Origin: Spiribacter vilamensis
GTDB taxonomy: Bacteria; Pseudomonadota; Gammaproteobacteria; Nitrococcales; Nitrococcaceae
DNA length: 64,000 nucleotides
Assembly: GCF_004217415.1 (NCBI RefSeq)
Contig: NZ_SHLI01000001.1
Span: forward strand, 1,178,001 to 1,242,000
Direction: 5' to 3'
Shown here: positions 55,714 through 64,000 of the stretch, in pieces
How the letters are laid out: every line of letters starts with the position of its first letter
How positions within the stretch are numbered: the stretch's first letter is position 1
Position numbers and translations under genes: made by a program
Notes under the pieces: model-generated
Told to the model about the DNA's origin: nothing
Database searches by the model: none
The model's input: only the letters and a program-made list of their open reading frames with translations

Positions 55714-57519
55714 CTAGCGGCCGCGCAGAAACAGTCGATCGAGATCGGCCATCTGCAGCGACACCCACGTCGGACGACCGTGATTGCACTGATCGATGTT
55801 GGGGGTCTTTTCCATATCGCGCAGGAGGTTTTCCTGCTCGGCGGGCGTCAGTCGACGATTGGCGCGGACCGAGCCATGGCAGCCCATGGTCCCGAACAGG
55901 TGTTGCTGGCGCTCCTCGATAGCGACGGCGCCCCGATTCACGCGCAGATCCGCGAGCACGTCGCGCAGCAACGCCTCGCCGTCGGCCCGGGCGAGCAGCG
56001 CCGGAACGCCGCGCAGCCGCAGCTGCTCCGGACCGGCGCGATCCACCTCCAGACCCACCGACTCGAGCAGTGCCTGGCTATCTTCGACCAAATCCGCCTC
56101 GGCCGGTGTCACGGCCACCGCCACCGGGACCAGCAACGGCTGCCGCGCGACGCCCTGGTCACGATACTGGCGCTTGAGCCGCTCATAGACGATGCGCTCG
56201 TGGGCGGCGTGCATGTCCACCAGGATCAACCCGTTGGCGGATTCCGCCAGTACGTAGACCCCGTGGATCTGCGCGACCGCATGCCCCAGCCGGGGCACCC
56301 CCTCGGTCGACGGTTCCACCGGTTGCTCGGCAGAGCCTTCGGCCGACCCGCTTGCCAGATCGCCATACACGGCCCGTGCCTCGGCCATCGGCAGCGACAG
56401 GGCCGCCGTCTGCGGTGCGGCGCCCGTCGACGCGCCCCGTGGGGAGAGCCCCGCACCGGTCCCGGAACCGACCCCGGAGTTGGCCTCGGGACCGGCACCG
56501 TCAGCGGTATCGGCGCCGCTCTCGGGGCTGGCACCGCCGTGGGCCAGCGCCCGTTCGATCTGCCGGTGCAGGAAATCGAAGATCAGTCGGCTGTCGCGGA
56601 ATCGTACCTCGTGCTTGGTCGGGTGCACATTCACATCCACCCGCGCCGGGTCCATCTGCAGGTGCAACAGGTAGGCGGGGAAGCGATCCTTGAACAGCAC
56701 ATCGCTGTAGGCCCGGCGCAGCGCCTGCATGACCAGGCGGTCACGGATCATGCGCCCGTTGAGGTAGACATACTGCAGATCCGGCTGGCCCCGGGAGGCG
56801 GTGGGCAGTCCCAGCCAACCCTGCAGCCTCAGCCCGGCCGCCTCGGTATCAATGCGCAGGGACGACGCCACAAAACCCGCGCCCATCAGATCGCCGACCC
56901 GCCGGTCCGCGGCCTGGGAGGCGAGCGCCGGGAGATTCAGCAATTCACGCTGATTATGCGTGAGCCGGAAGGCCACTTCCGGCCGTCCCAGTGCGACCCG
57001 ACGCACCAGCTCCTGGATATGGCGGAGCTCGGTGCGCTCGGTGCGCAGGAATTTGCGCCGCGCCGGCACGGCATGGAAGAGATCGCGGACCTCGATCGTG
57101 GTCCCCGGCGGATGCGGGGCCGGTGACGGCGTCGCCGACTGACCCGGGGCGAGGTGGTAACCGTGGTCGTCCCGTGCCGATCGCGAGGTGATCTGCAGAT
57201 CCGCGACCGAGGCGATGCTCGGCAGTGCCTCGCCGCGGAAGCCGAGTGTCGCGATGTGCTCGAGATCATCGAGGGCCTCGATCTTGCTGGTAGCGTGCGA
57301 TTCCACCGCCAGCGGCAGATCGGCGGCACTCATGCCCCGCCCGTCATCCCGCACCCGGATCAGCCGCAGGCCGCCCGCCTCGACATCGATCTGAATCGTA
57401 CCGGCGCCGGCGTCCAGGGCGTTCTCGAGGAGCTCCTTGAGGACCGATGCCGGCCGCTCGATGATTTCACCGGCGGCGATCTGGTTGACGAGTTCGGGGG
57501 CGAGGCGCTGGATTGGCAT
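55714..57519 (-). CDS. mutL: DNA mismatch repair protein MutL
   Basis: 601 aa. The N-terminal GHKL ATPase has NALDAGAG (motif I), DDGRGM (motif II) and GFRGEAL (motif III). A Gly/Ala/Ser/Thr-rich linker spans about 325-410, followed by the C-terminal dimerisation domain ([25 protein letters not shown]). No DQHA(X)2E(X)4E endonuclease motif is seen: the corresponding segment reads [12 protein letters not shown], which suggests a non-nicking MutL that depends on another nicking activity. It follows amiC by 6 bases. Confidence 0.95.
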   Translation of the reverse strand: MPIQRLAPELVNQIAAGEIIERPASVLKELLENALDAGAGTIQIDVEAGGLRLIRVRDDGRGMSAADLPLAVESHATSKIEALDDLEHIATLGFRGEALPSIASVADLQITSRSARDDHGYHLAPGQSATPSPAPHPPGTTIEVRDLFHAVPARRKFLRTERTELRHIQELVRRVALGRPEVAFRLTHNQRELLNLPALASQAADRRVGDLMGAGFVASSLRIDTEAAGLRLQGWLGLPTASRGQPDLQYVYLNGRMIRDRLVMQALRRAYSDVLFKDRFPAYLLHLQMDPARVDVNVHPTKHEVRFRDSRLIFDFLHRQIERALAHGGASPESGADTADGAGPEANSGVGSGTGAGLSPRGASTGAAPQTAALSLPMAEARAVYGDLASGSAEGSAEQPVEPSTEGVPRLGHAVAQIHGVYVLAESANGLILVDMHAAHERIVYERLKRQYRDQGVARQPLLVPVAVAVTPAEADLVEDSQALLESVGLEVDRAGPEQLRLRGVPALLARADGEALLRDVLADLRVNRGAVAIEERQQHLFGTMGCHGSVRANRRLTPAEQENLLRDMEKTPNIDQCNHGRPTWVSLQMADLDRLFLRGR

Positions 57520-57525
57520 ACGAGC

Positions 57526-58851
57526 TCAGGGAATACGCAGGGTGCGACCGGCCACGATGGTATCGCCGCCCAGTTCATTGGCGCGGCGTAGCGCCCCGAC
57601 GCTGGTGGCATGGCGCTGGGCGATCGCCGACAGGGTATCGCCCTGCCGGACCTTATACTGGTCGGCCTCGCCCCCGAGCGCCAGTGTCGGCCGTGTGGCG
57701 GCGACGTAACTGCGTGTTCCCTGCGTCAACCCGCGCGCGAGCTGATCCTGGTAATCGGCCGAATTCAACCGACGCTCCTCGGCGGGATTGGAGATAAAGG
57801 CGAGCTCGACGAGCACGGATGGCATGTCGAGGGATTTCAGCACCGCGAAGCCGGCCTGTTCCACGCCGCTGCCATGCACCTCGCCAAGACTGCCCAGTTC
57901 GGCGAGCAGCACGTCGGCGACATCCAGGCTCTCCTCGACGGTATGGGCCCGGGACAGATCCACCAGCACCGAGGCCACCTGCTCGTCCTTGTCAGAGAGT
58001 GAGACACCCCCGATGTGATGCGCCTGGTTCTCGGTGCGCGCCAGCATTCGCGCCATCTCGCTGGAGGCACCGTTGCGGGACAGGACGAACACCGACGATC
58101 CCCGGACGTTGCGGTCGTGGAAGGCATCGGCGTGCAGCGAGACGAACAGATCCGCTCCGGCCTCCCGGGCCTTGCGGGTACGATCGCGCAGACCGACGTA
58201 ATAGTCCCCGTCACGCACCAGCACCGCCTCGAGACCGCTGATGGCGTTGATCCGATCGGCAAACTTCCGCGCCACTGTCAGCACAATGTCCTTTTCATGG
58301 GTCCCGGCGGCGCCGACCGCGCCCGGATCCCGGCCGCCGTGACCGGCATCAATGGCCACCACGAAGGGTTCGGATCCCCCGCGCTCCGCTGTTCGCACGG
58401 GCGGTTTCTCGCCGTCTTTGCCCAGATCCACGACCAGGCGGTGACCCCGGTTTTCGTTCGGTGCCATGGTGAATGCCCGGGCCTCGAGCGCGCGGTCGAG
58501 ATCGAGCACGATGCGGATGCCCTCATCACGGCGACCGGTGCGTATGCGTCGGATGGGCCCGGCATCACGGATCCCCTCGACCAGCGCCGGGTCGATACGG
58601 CCGGCCGACAGATCGATAACCGCCCGATCGGGCTCCTCCAGCGTGAACAGCCGATGATCCGGCGAAGCACTGAGGTCGAACACGATCCGCGTATGCGTCG
58701 GCCCGTCCCAGGTGCGCACGTCCTCGACCACCGTCGTGGCAAGCGCTACGCCGGGTGCAAGGATCATCCACAAAAGGATGATCGCGAGAAAAGAGACTCG
58801 CCGATCGATCATGATAGCCCCGAGTACGCCACAGGCACCGCTTGATTTCAA
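57526..58851 (-). CDS. amiC: N-acetylmuramoyl-L-alanine amidase, AmiC-like with LysM
   Basis: 441 aa exported enzyme that cuts stem peptides from glycan during cell division. Signal segment about 15-38 (SFLAIILLWMILAPGVALA), AMIN domain about 40-140 for septal targeting, zinc amidase_3 domain about 165-385 with VAIDAGHGGRDPGA, FVSLHADAF and VLVELAFISNPAEE carrying the metal ligands and catalytic Glu, and a C-terminal LysM (YKVRQGDTLSAIAQRHAT) that binds peptidoglycan. It sits in the usual tsaE-amiC-mutL order. Confidence 0.94.
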   Translation of the reverse strand: MKSSGACGVLGAIMIDRRVSFLAIILLWMILAPGVALATTVVEDVRTWDGPTHTRIVFDLSASPDHRLFTLEEPDRAVIDLSAGRIDPALVEGIRDAGPIRRIRTGRRDEGIRIVLDLDRALEARAFTMAPNENRGHRLVVDLGKDGEKPPVRTAERGGSEPFVVAIDAGHGGRDPGAVGAAGTHEKDIVLTVARKFADRINAISGLEAVLVRDGDYYVGLRDRTRKAREAGADLFVSLHADAFHDRNVRGSSVFVLSRNGASSEMARMLARTENQAHHIGGVSLSDKDEQVASVLVDLSRAHTVEESLDVADVLLAELGSLGEVHGSGVEQAGFAVLKSLDMPSVLVELAFISNPAEERRLNSADYQDQLARGLTQGTRSYVAATRPTLALGGEADQYKVRQGDTLSAIAQRHATSVGALRRANELGGDTIVAGRTLRIP

Positions 58852-58887
58852 TAAAATCCCGCATTCATAACGGGATAGGGGCTTCTG

Positions 58888-59352
58888 CTAGCCCGGCGTC
58901 TCAATCATCGCCGCCGGTGCCGGCCACGCCGATGACTGACGGTCCAGTGTCGCCCGGCGCCTCTCGCCCACCGCCGCCAGATGAACGCTCAGGTCGGGCG
59001 GCGGCAACACACCCTCGCCCTGCGTCGGCCACTCCACCAGCAGCAACCCGGTGTCGACGAGCTCGCGCAAACCAATGAACTCGAGCTCCTCGGGATCGGC
59101 AAGGCGGTAGAGATCGAGGTGATAGACCCGGCGCGCACCCAGCTCGTAGGGCTCCACCAGCGTATAGGTCGGGCTGCGAACCGCGCCACGATGGCCGGCG
59201 GCACGCAGGAACCCGCGCACCAGCGTCGTCTTGCCGGCACCGAGATCACCGACAAGATGCACGCAGCCGCGGTCGGGCCGATGCCGCTCGAGCATGGCCC
59301 CGAGCGCCTCGGTCGCCGCCTCGTCGGCGAGGTCGACCGTCGCCCGGCTCAC
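58888..59352 (-). CDS. tsaE: tRNA threonylcarbamoyladenosine biosynthesis ATPase TsaE
   Basis: 154 aa with a GTG start overlapping nnrD by 4 bases. Walker A GDLGAGKTT, the SPTYTLVEPYE and YHLDLYRLADPEEL motifs and LLVEWPTQGEG identify TsaE. It works with TsaB and TsaD on t6A37 of ANN-reading tRNAs. About 36 bases separate it from amiC. Confidence 0.95.
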   Translation of the reverse strand: MSRATVDLADEAATEALGAMLERHRPDRGCVHLVGDLGAGKTTLVRGFLRAAGHRGAVRSPTYTLVEPYELGARRVYHLDLYRLADPEELEFIGLRELVDTGLLLVEWPTQGEGVLPPPDLSVHLAAVGERRRATLDRQSSAWPAPAAMIETPG

Positions 59353-60821
59353 GGGTTGACCACCGCCCGCAACCCCTCGAGCACATCCCCCGCCAGCAGG
59401 CCGCGCTCGCCCGCGCGAGCCGCCCGATCGGCGGCGCGGGCATGCGCCTGTACCCCGAGACAGGCGGCATCGAACGCCTCCAGTCCCTGGGCGCGCAGCC
59501 CGGCAATGACCCCCGTAAGCACATCACCCATGCCCGCAGTCGCCATGCCGGGATTGCCCTCGGTACAGATAACGCGGCGCTGTCTGTCGACGATCAGGGT
59601 GCCGGCGCCCTTCAGCACGACAACACCGCCATAGCGCTCGACAATCGCGTCCGCCGCAGCGAAACGGTCATCGAGAATGGCACCGGCGGTGGTCTCGAGC
59701 AGACGGGCGGCCTCCCCTGGATGGGGAGTCAACACCCAGTCCTCACGTCGAATCCCGCTACCCGCCAGCCGGTTCAGCCCGTCGGCATCCACCACGACCG
59801 GGCCGGTATGCGCCAGTGCCCGCTCGAACAGCGCCGCCCCCCAGGCCGACTGGCCCAGCCCGGGACCAATGGCGAGCGTATCCGTGCCCGCCAGCGCCGC
59901 GCCAAAAGCCGCCGCGTCGTCCACCCCGTGGACCATCAACTCGGGACGCGCGGCCAGCACCGCCGATACATGGGCCGGTCGCGTCGCGATACTGACGCGC
60001 CCGGCGCCCACGCGGGCCGCCGCCTCGCCCGCCATGCGCACGGCACCGCCCATGCCATGATCGCCACCAACGACCCGGACATGACCGAAATCACCCTTGT
60101 GGGAGTTGCGGGCGCGAGGTGGCAGCCCCTCCGCCAGGGCGTCCGCCGACAGCCGCGCCGCCGATGGGTTGATGCCGTCGTAAACCGAGGCCGGAATCCT
60201 TAAATCGTCAAAGACAACCTCACCGACGAAGTCCGCTGCATCCCCGGTCAACAGGCCCTGTTTGAGGCCGATGAACGTGGGTGTGATCGCGGCACGGACC
60301 GCCGTGCCCATGACGCGGCCCGTGCGCGCATTGAGCCCTGACGGGACATCGAGGCTCATCACCGGAGCGCTCTGGGTATTGAGGGCATCGATGACCGCCG
60401 CCATCGTCCCCGTGACCGCGCGATCGATTCCGGTGCCCAGCATCGCATCCACCACCGCATCCGCCTCGCCGAGCGCCGCCCATGGCGAGGCGATCGGGGC
60501 GATGAGCGCAAGTGCGGCGTCGGCGGCGTCACGGGCGTGCCCGGTCAGCCGCTGCGGATCGACCAGGGGACACAGGTCGACCGCGAGTCCCGCCTCGCGC
60601 GCGAGCCGGGCAACCACATAGCCATCGCCGCCGTTGTTGCCGCCGCCGCAGAGGACGAGCAGATGCCCGGCGTCAGGGAACCGCCGGCGCAGATGCCGCC
60701 AGGCCGATTCCCCGGCCCGCCCCATGAGCACACCACCGGGAATGCCATGGTCTTCGATGGCCCGGCGATCGAGCTCACGGACCTGCTCGGGGGTGTAGAG
60801 GGTGTGCGGGAGATCATTCAT
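59349..60821 (-). CDS. nnrD: Bifunctional NAD(P)H-hydrate epimerase/dehydratase
   Basis: 490 aa from the ATG at 60821 (MNDLPHTLYTPEQVRELDRRA); the frame stays open further upstream but there it lies opposite queG. The N-terminal YjeF epimerase domain (about 1-215) has CGGGNNGGDGYVVAR and DAMLGTGIDR; the C-terminal kinase-like dehydratase domain (about 230-490) has GDFGHVRVVGGDHGMGGA, LTPHPGEAARLL and GNPGMATAGMGDVLTG. It repairs damaged NAD(P)H hydrates. It is divergent from queG (55 bases) and coupled to tsaE. Confidence 0.94.
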   Translation of the reverse strand: MNDLPHTLYTPEQVRELDRRAIEDHGIPGGVLMGRAGESAWRHLRRRFPDAGHLLVLCGGGNNGGDGYVVARLAREAGLAVDLCPLVDPQRLTGHARDAADAALALIAPIASPWAALGEADAVVDAMLGTGIDRAVTGTMAAVIDALNTQSAPVMSLDVPSGLNARTGRVMGTAVRAAITPTFIGLKQGLLTGDAADFVGEVVFDDLRIPASVYDGINPSAARLSADALAEGLPPRARNSHKGDFGHVRVVGGDHGMGGAVRMAGEAAARVGAGRVSIATRPAHVSAVLAARPELMVHGVDDAAAFGAALAGTDTLAIGPGLGQSAWGAALFERALAHTGPVVVDADGLNRLAGSGIRREDWVLTPHPGEAARLLETTAGAILDDRFAAADAIVERYGGVVVLKGAGTLIVDRQRRVICTEGNPGMATAGMGDVLTGVIAGLRAQGLEAFDAACLGVQAHARAADRAARAGERGLLAGDVLEGLRAVVNP

Positions 60822-60876
60822 GACTGGGATGATAACGCGCTCACGTTCACCCCGCTCGAGACGGTAAACTGCCGGC

Positions 60877-62010
60877 ATGGCGCAAACGCATGACAATAGC
60901 CGGATCCTGCCGGAGATTCGTGAGTGGGCCGGGGAGCTCGGCTTCGATGAACTGGGGGTGGCGCGCCCGGCCCTCGCCCGCGACGAGCAGCATCTGCTGC
61001 GCTGGCTGCAGGACGGCCGACACGGCACGATGCGCTGGATGGCCCGCCACGGCGTCAAGCGGGCCCGACCGGAGCGACTGGTGCCCGGGACGATTCGCGT
61101 CATCAGCGTACGCATGGACTATCTCCCGCCGGATCTGGAGGCCGACGACGCGATCCTCGCCGATGGCCGGCGTGCCTTCATCGCCCGCTATGCCCTCGGA
61201 CGGGACTATCACAAACTGATGCGAAAGCGCCTCCAGGCGCTGGCGCAACGGATCGAATCCGCGGTGGGGTCGTTCGGCTACCGGGTGTTCGTCGACAGCG
61301 CACCGGTGCTGGAAAAGGCGCTGGGTCGCGATGCCGGGCTGGGCTGGATCGGCAAGAACACGCTCCTGCTCAACCGCCACGCGGGATCGTATTTTTTCCT
61401 CGGCGAGATATTCACCGATCTGCCATTACCGACGAGTGAGCCGGTGGCGGATCTGTGCGGGAGCTGTCGGGCCTGCATCGACGTCTGCCCCACCGGGGCC
61501 ATCACGGGTCCGGGCCAGCTCGACGCGCGGCGCTGCGTGTCGTATCTGACCATCGAGCACGAGGGCAGCATCCCGGAGGAACTCCGCCCCGCGATCGGCA
61601 ACCGGGTCTTTGGCTGTGATGACTGCCAGGCGGTCTGCCCGTGGAATCGCTATGCCCAGCCCACCGACGAGGCCGATTTCCACCCCCGCCACGGACTCGA
61701 AAGCGCGTCGCTGGTAGCGCTGTTCCGGTGGGACGAGGCGACGTTTCTCAAGCGAACCGAGGGCTCCGCCATTCGGCGGCTCGGCCACGAGCGCTGGCTT
61801 CGCAATCTGGCCGTCGCCCTCGGCAACGGACCCGCCGACCCCGAGGCCATCGAGGCGCTACGCGAACGCCTCGATCATCCCTCCGCGCTGGTCACCGAGC
61901 ATGTCCAGTGGGCACTGGCGCGGCTGCTCAACCCCGCCAGTCGTGATAGCGCGCAATCAGTCCAGCGGTGGAGCTATCCAGTCCCGTCGGCTCGAGACCG
62001 CCGGCAATGA
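60877..62010 (+). CDS. queG: Epoxyqueuosine reductase QueG
   Basis: 377 aa cobalamin-dependent iron-sulfur enzyme for the last step of queuosine formation in tRNA. Two 4Fe-4S sites are visible: CGSCRACIDVCPTGAI and CDDCQAVCPWNR. The catalytic Asp region lies in YRVFVDSAPVLEKALGRDAGLGWIGKN. After the family core ends near HVQWALARLL about 30 residues remain, encoded largely on the strand opposite the end of pgi: the two genes overlap tail to tail by 83 bases. Confidence 0.95.
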   Translation: MAQTHDNSRILPEIREWAGELGFDELGVARPALARDEQHLLRWLQDGRHGTMRWMARHGVKRARPERLVPGTIRVISVRMDYLPPDLEADDAILADGRRAFIARYALGRDYHKLMRKRLQALAQRIESAVGSFGYRVFVDSAPVLEKALGRDAGLGWIGKNTLLLNRHAGSYFFLGEIFTDLPLPTSEPVADLCGSCRACIDVCPTGAITGPGQLDARRCVSYLTIEHEGSIPEELRPAIGNRVFGCDDCQAVCPWNRYAQPTDEADFHPRHGLESASLVALFRWDEATFLKRTEGSAIRRLGHERWLRNLAVALGNGPADPEAIEALRERLDHPSALVTEHVQWALARLLNPASRDSAQSVQRWSYPVPSARDRRQ

Positions 62011-63514
62011 TCGGTTTCAGGTCGTCGGCCAGCCCCTTGCCCAGCTCCACGCCGAACTGATCGAAGGCATTGATGCCCCAAATCGCCGCCTCGACAAAGG
62101 CCCGGTGCTCGTAGAGCGCGATCAGCGCACCCAGGCTGCGGGCGTCGAGGCGCCTGAGCAGCAGGGTGTTGCTGGGTCGATTGCCCGGGCAGCGCTGCAT
62201 CGTCGACAGGCCCTCATCCGCGCGGCCTTCCATCAGTGCCTGCCCCTGGGCGAACAGGTTGGCGGTCAGCTCCAGCGGATCGCCCTTTTCATCGGCCACC
62301 GGCCGGGCCACACCGACGAAGTCCACCGGGACCACGTCGGTCCCCTGGTGTAGTGCCTGGAAAAAGGCATGCTGGCCGGGCGTTCCGGTCTGCCCCCACA
62401 CGGCCGCGGCGGTGGGCAGATCGACCGCTTTGCCATCAGTGTCCACGGACTTGCCATTGCTCTCCATGAGCAACTGCTGGAGATACGCGGGAAGGCGCCC
62501 GAGCCGTTCGGTATAGGGCACCACCGCTTGGCTGCGGCGCTCCAGCAAAGTGGCGTTGAGCACCGATACCAGTCCCAGCATGACCGGCATGTTGGCCTCG
62601 AGCGGCGCCTCGGCGAAGTGCCGGTCCATGCCATGCGCCCCCTCGAGCAGCGCCTCGAAGGCGGCCGGCCCGATGCCGAGCATGATGGAAAACCCCACCG
62701 CCGACCAGAGCGAGTAGCGTCCCCCCACCCAGTCACGCATGGGTAGCGCCAGTTCGGGATCGAGCCCCAGCGCCTGCACCCGATCGAGGTTCGCGGTAAT
62801 GGCGAGCACCTGGCGGGCGAGGACCTCGTCCGCCGGCACGCCGCGCCGCAGCCAGGCCATCGCCTCGTAGGCATTGGTCATGGTTTCAACCGTTCCGAAA
62901 CTCTTCGAGACCACGAGCACCAGTGTCCGCTCGGGATCGCAGGCGGCCATGGCCTGCTGCAGCTCGACGCCATCGACATTGGCGACGAAATGCACATCGG
63001 GTCCGTCAGCAACGGGGGCCAGCGCCTCGAGCACCAGCCGCGGCCCCAGGTCCGAGCCACCAATGCCAATGTTGATCACATGCTCGATGGGCTTGCCGGT
63101 CGCGCCGGTGCGCTGCCCGTCGCGGATCGCGCGCGCGAGCCCGGCCATCCGCGACCGGGTCGTCGCAACGTCTTCGGTGATGGACGCATCCGCCCAGCCG
63201 GGCACCCCGGCCGGGACCCGCAGCGCGGTATGGAGTACGGCGCGATCCTCGCTCCGGTTGATGCGCCCGCCGGTCAGCATGGCGTCGCGCTGTCCCTCCA
63301 CATCCCTCGCCCGGGCGAGTGCCAGCAACCGCTCACGGACATCGCGGGACATCGGCTGTTTGCTGTAATCGAGCAGCAGCCCGTCCAGCGTGATCGAGAA
63401 ATCGGCGAATCGATCAGGATCCTGGTCGAAAAGCCCGGCAATGGACTGATGCTCGATCGCCGTTCGATCGGCGCTCAGCGATTGCCATTCGGGCGTGGCG
63501 TTCAATGGCGTCAT
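61928..63514 (-). CDS. pgi: Glucose-6-phosphate isomerase
   Basis: 528 aa (somewhat shorter than E. coli, 549). The signatures IGIGGSDLGPRLV, VVSKSFGTVET, DWVGGRYSLWSAVG and, near the C-terminus, GINAFDQFGVELGK with the catalytic Lys are present, and the end ARYHDWRG matches the family. It interconverts glucose-6-P and fructose-6-P. It overlaps panC by 4 bases upstream and queG by 83 bases at the 3' end. Confidence 0.97.
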   Translation of the reverse strand: MTPLNATPEWQSLSADRTAIEHQSIAGLFDQDPDRFADFSITLDGLLLDYSKQPMSRDVRERLLALARARDVEGQRDAMLTGGRINRSEDRAVLHTALRVPAGVPGWADASITEDVATTRSRMAGLARAIRDGQRTGATGKPIEHVINIGIGGSDLGPRLVLEALAPVADGPDVHFVANVDGVELQQAMAACDPERTLVLVVSKSFGTVETMTNAYEAMAWLRRGVPADEVLARQVLAITANLDRVQALGLDPELALPMRDWVGGRYSLWSAVGFSIMLGIGPAAFEALLEGAHGMDRHFAEAPLEANMPVMLGLVSVLNATLLERRSQAVVPYTERLGRLPAYLQQLLMESNGKSVDTDGKAVDLPTAAAVWGQTGTPGQHAFFQALHQGTDVVPVDFVGVARPVADEKGDPLELTANLFAQGQALMEGRADEGLSTMQRCPGNRPSNTLLLRRLDARSLGALIALYEHRAFVEAAIWGINAFDQFGVELGKGLADDLKPIIAGGLEPTGLDSSTAGLIARYHDWRG

Positions 63515-64000
63515 GCGTCTCCCTCGGGGTCGTCTGCGGGTCGGCGAACGCGGACATTATCGATCAGCCGCGCGCGTCCCAGGTAGGCCGCGGCGGGGAT
63601 CACCAGCGCCGTGTCATCGGTCGTTGCGATGCCGAGATCGGCGGCGCGACGGATCTCGAGATAGTCCGGCTCGAGGCCGGCCCGGCGCAGCTGCCGGCAG
63701 CCCTCGGCCACCAGCGCCTCGAAATCGGTGGCACCGGCCTCGAGGCGATCGGCCAGGGCGCGGAGGGTCTGGTAGAGCGCGGGTGCCCGGCGCCGCTCGT
63801 CGTCGCCGAGATAGGCATTGCGGCTGCTCATGGCAAGCCCGTCGGATTCGCGGGCGATCGCCCCGCCGACGATCTCCACCGGCAGATGCAGATCCCGCAC
63901 CAGCCGCTGGATAACGAGTAGCTGCTGGTAGTCCTTGAGCCCGAAGACCGCCAGATCGGGCTGGACCAGGTTGAGCAGTTTCGTGACCACCGTGGCCACC
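63511..64000 (-). CDS. panC: Pantothenate synthetase PanC, C-terminal part (cut by window edge)
   Basis: About 163 codons up to the right edge; the true start lies outside. VATVVTKLLNLVQPDLAVFGLKDYQQL and AMSSRNAYLGDDERRRA are PanC signatures: the KDYQQ and SSRN segments bind pantoate and ATP. The enzyme joins pantoate and beta-alanine in coenzyme A synthesis. The final residues (RLIDNVRVRRPADDPEGDA) follow the normal family end. It overlaps pgi by 4 bases. Confidence 0.93.
   Translation of the reverse strand, partial: VATVVTKLLNLVQPDLAVFGLKDYQQLLVIQRLVRDLHLPVEIVGGAIARESDGLAMSSRNAYLGDDERRRAPALYQTLRALADRLEAGATDFEALVAEGCRQLRRAGLEPDYLEIRRAADLGIATTDDTALVIPAAAYLGRARLIDNVRVRRPADDPEGDA

Noticed and set aside
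55709-55789. Longer miaA start
   Set aside because: It would overlap mutL by 76 bases and add 27 residues without similarity; the ATG at 55708 is 6 bases past the mutL stop.
60822-61115. 98-codon N-terminal extension of nnrD
   Set aside because: It lies opposite the coding start of queG and is Arg/Ser-rich without family similarity; the ATG at 60821 gives the normal enzyme.

Overview
The window is one contiguous piece of a Gammaproteobacterial chromosome of high GC (about 60-65% in core genes). Proteins are rich in Asp/Glu (PpiD, trigger factor, HU, the adhesin), and the housekeeping gene order is classical: miaA-hfq-hflX-hflK-hflC-yjeT-hisZ-purA, rpsF-priB-rpsR-rplI-dnaB-alr-radA, tig-clpP-clpX-lon-hupB. 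This fits a moderately halophilic member of the Ectothiorhodospiraceae (Spiribacter/Halorhodospira-like); the genus is inference, not shown by any marker here.

Region 1 (1-11204, minus strand) is a complete Lap-type surface adhesion locus in one place: TolC-like outer membrane channel, LapB ABC exporter, LapC membrane-fusion protein, an orphan LuxR regulator with a degenerate receiver, a small conserved protein, a short LapA-like RTX adhesin with a PAAG retention-module cleavage site, the periplasmic protease LapG and the c-di-GMP receptor LapD, then the start of a membrane protein cut by the window edge. In the known system LapD holds LapG when c-di-GMP is high; when it falls, LapG cuts the adhesin and releases the cell. 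Two oddities: LapG lacks the usual catalytic Asp position, and the adhesin carries a low-GC domain set into its RTX repeats.

Region 2 (11290-13516) is tRNA-Arg(CCT) followed by a small integron-type cassette array with no integrase: four attC-like sites, each next to the 3' end of a minus-strand gene (GNAT acetyltransferase, two membrane-anchored hypotheticals, a HigA antitoxin with an eroded HigB). These genes are AT-rich compared with their neighbours.

Region 3 (13604-23483): der, the yejABEF peptide importer, fabI and ppiD. Region 4 (23502-30098) is a proteostasis cluster read leftward: tRNA-Leu(TAG), tig, clpP, clpX, lon, hupB, tRNA-Val, tRNA-Asp, terminator. Region 5 (30100-39746): P-type cation ATPase, DUF427 protein, yceI, a hypothetical, tRNA-Lys/His/Pro, rhlE, tRNA-Arg(TCT), folD, radA, alr. 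Region 6 (39743-46678): dnaB, rplI, a DUF2232 membrane protein, rpsR, priB, rpsF, rlmB, rnr. Region 7 (46734-48201): tRNA-Leu(CAG) and an alanine dehydrogenase gene bounded by a 12-bp copy of the tRNA 3' end, which looks like a tiny integrated islet. Region 8 (48211-64000): purA, hisZ, yjeT, hflC, hflK, hflX, hfq, miaA, mutL, amiC, tsaE, nnrD, queG, pgi and the 3' part of panC. No CRISPR array, rRNA, transposase, phage gene or replication origin was seen.
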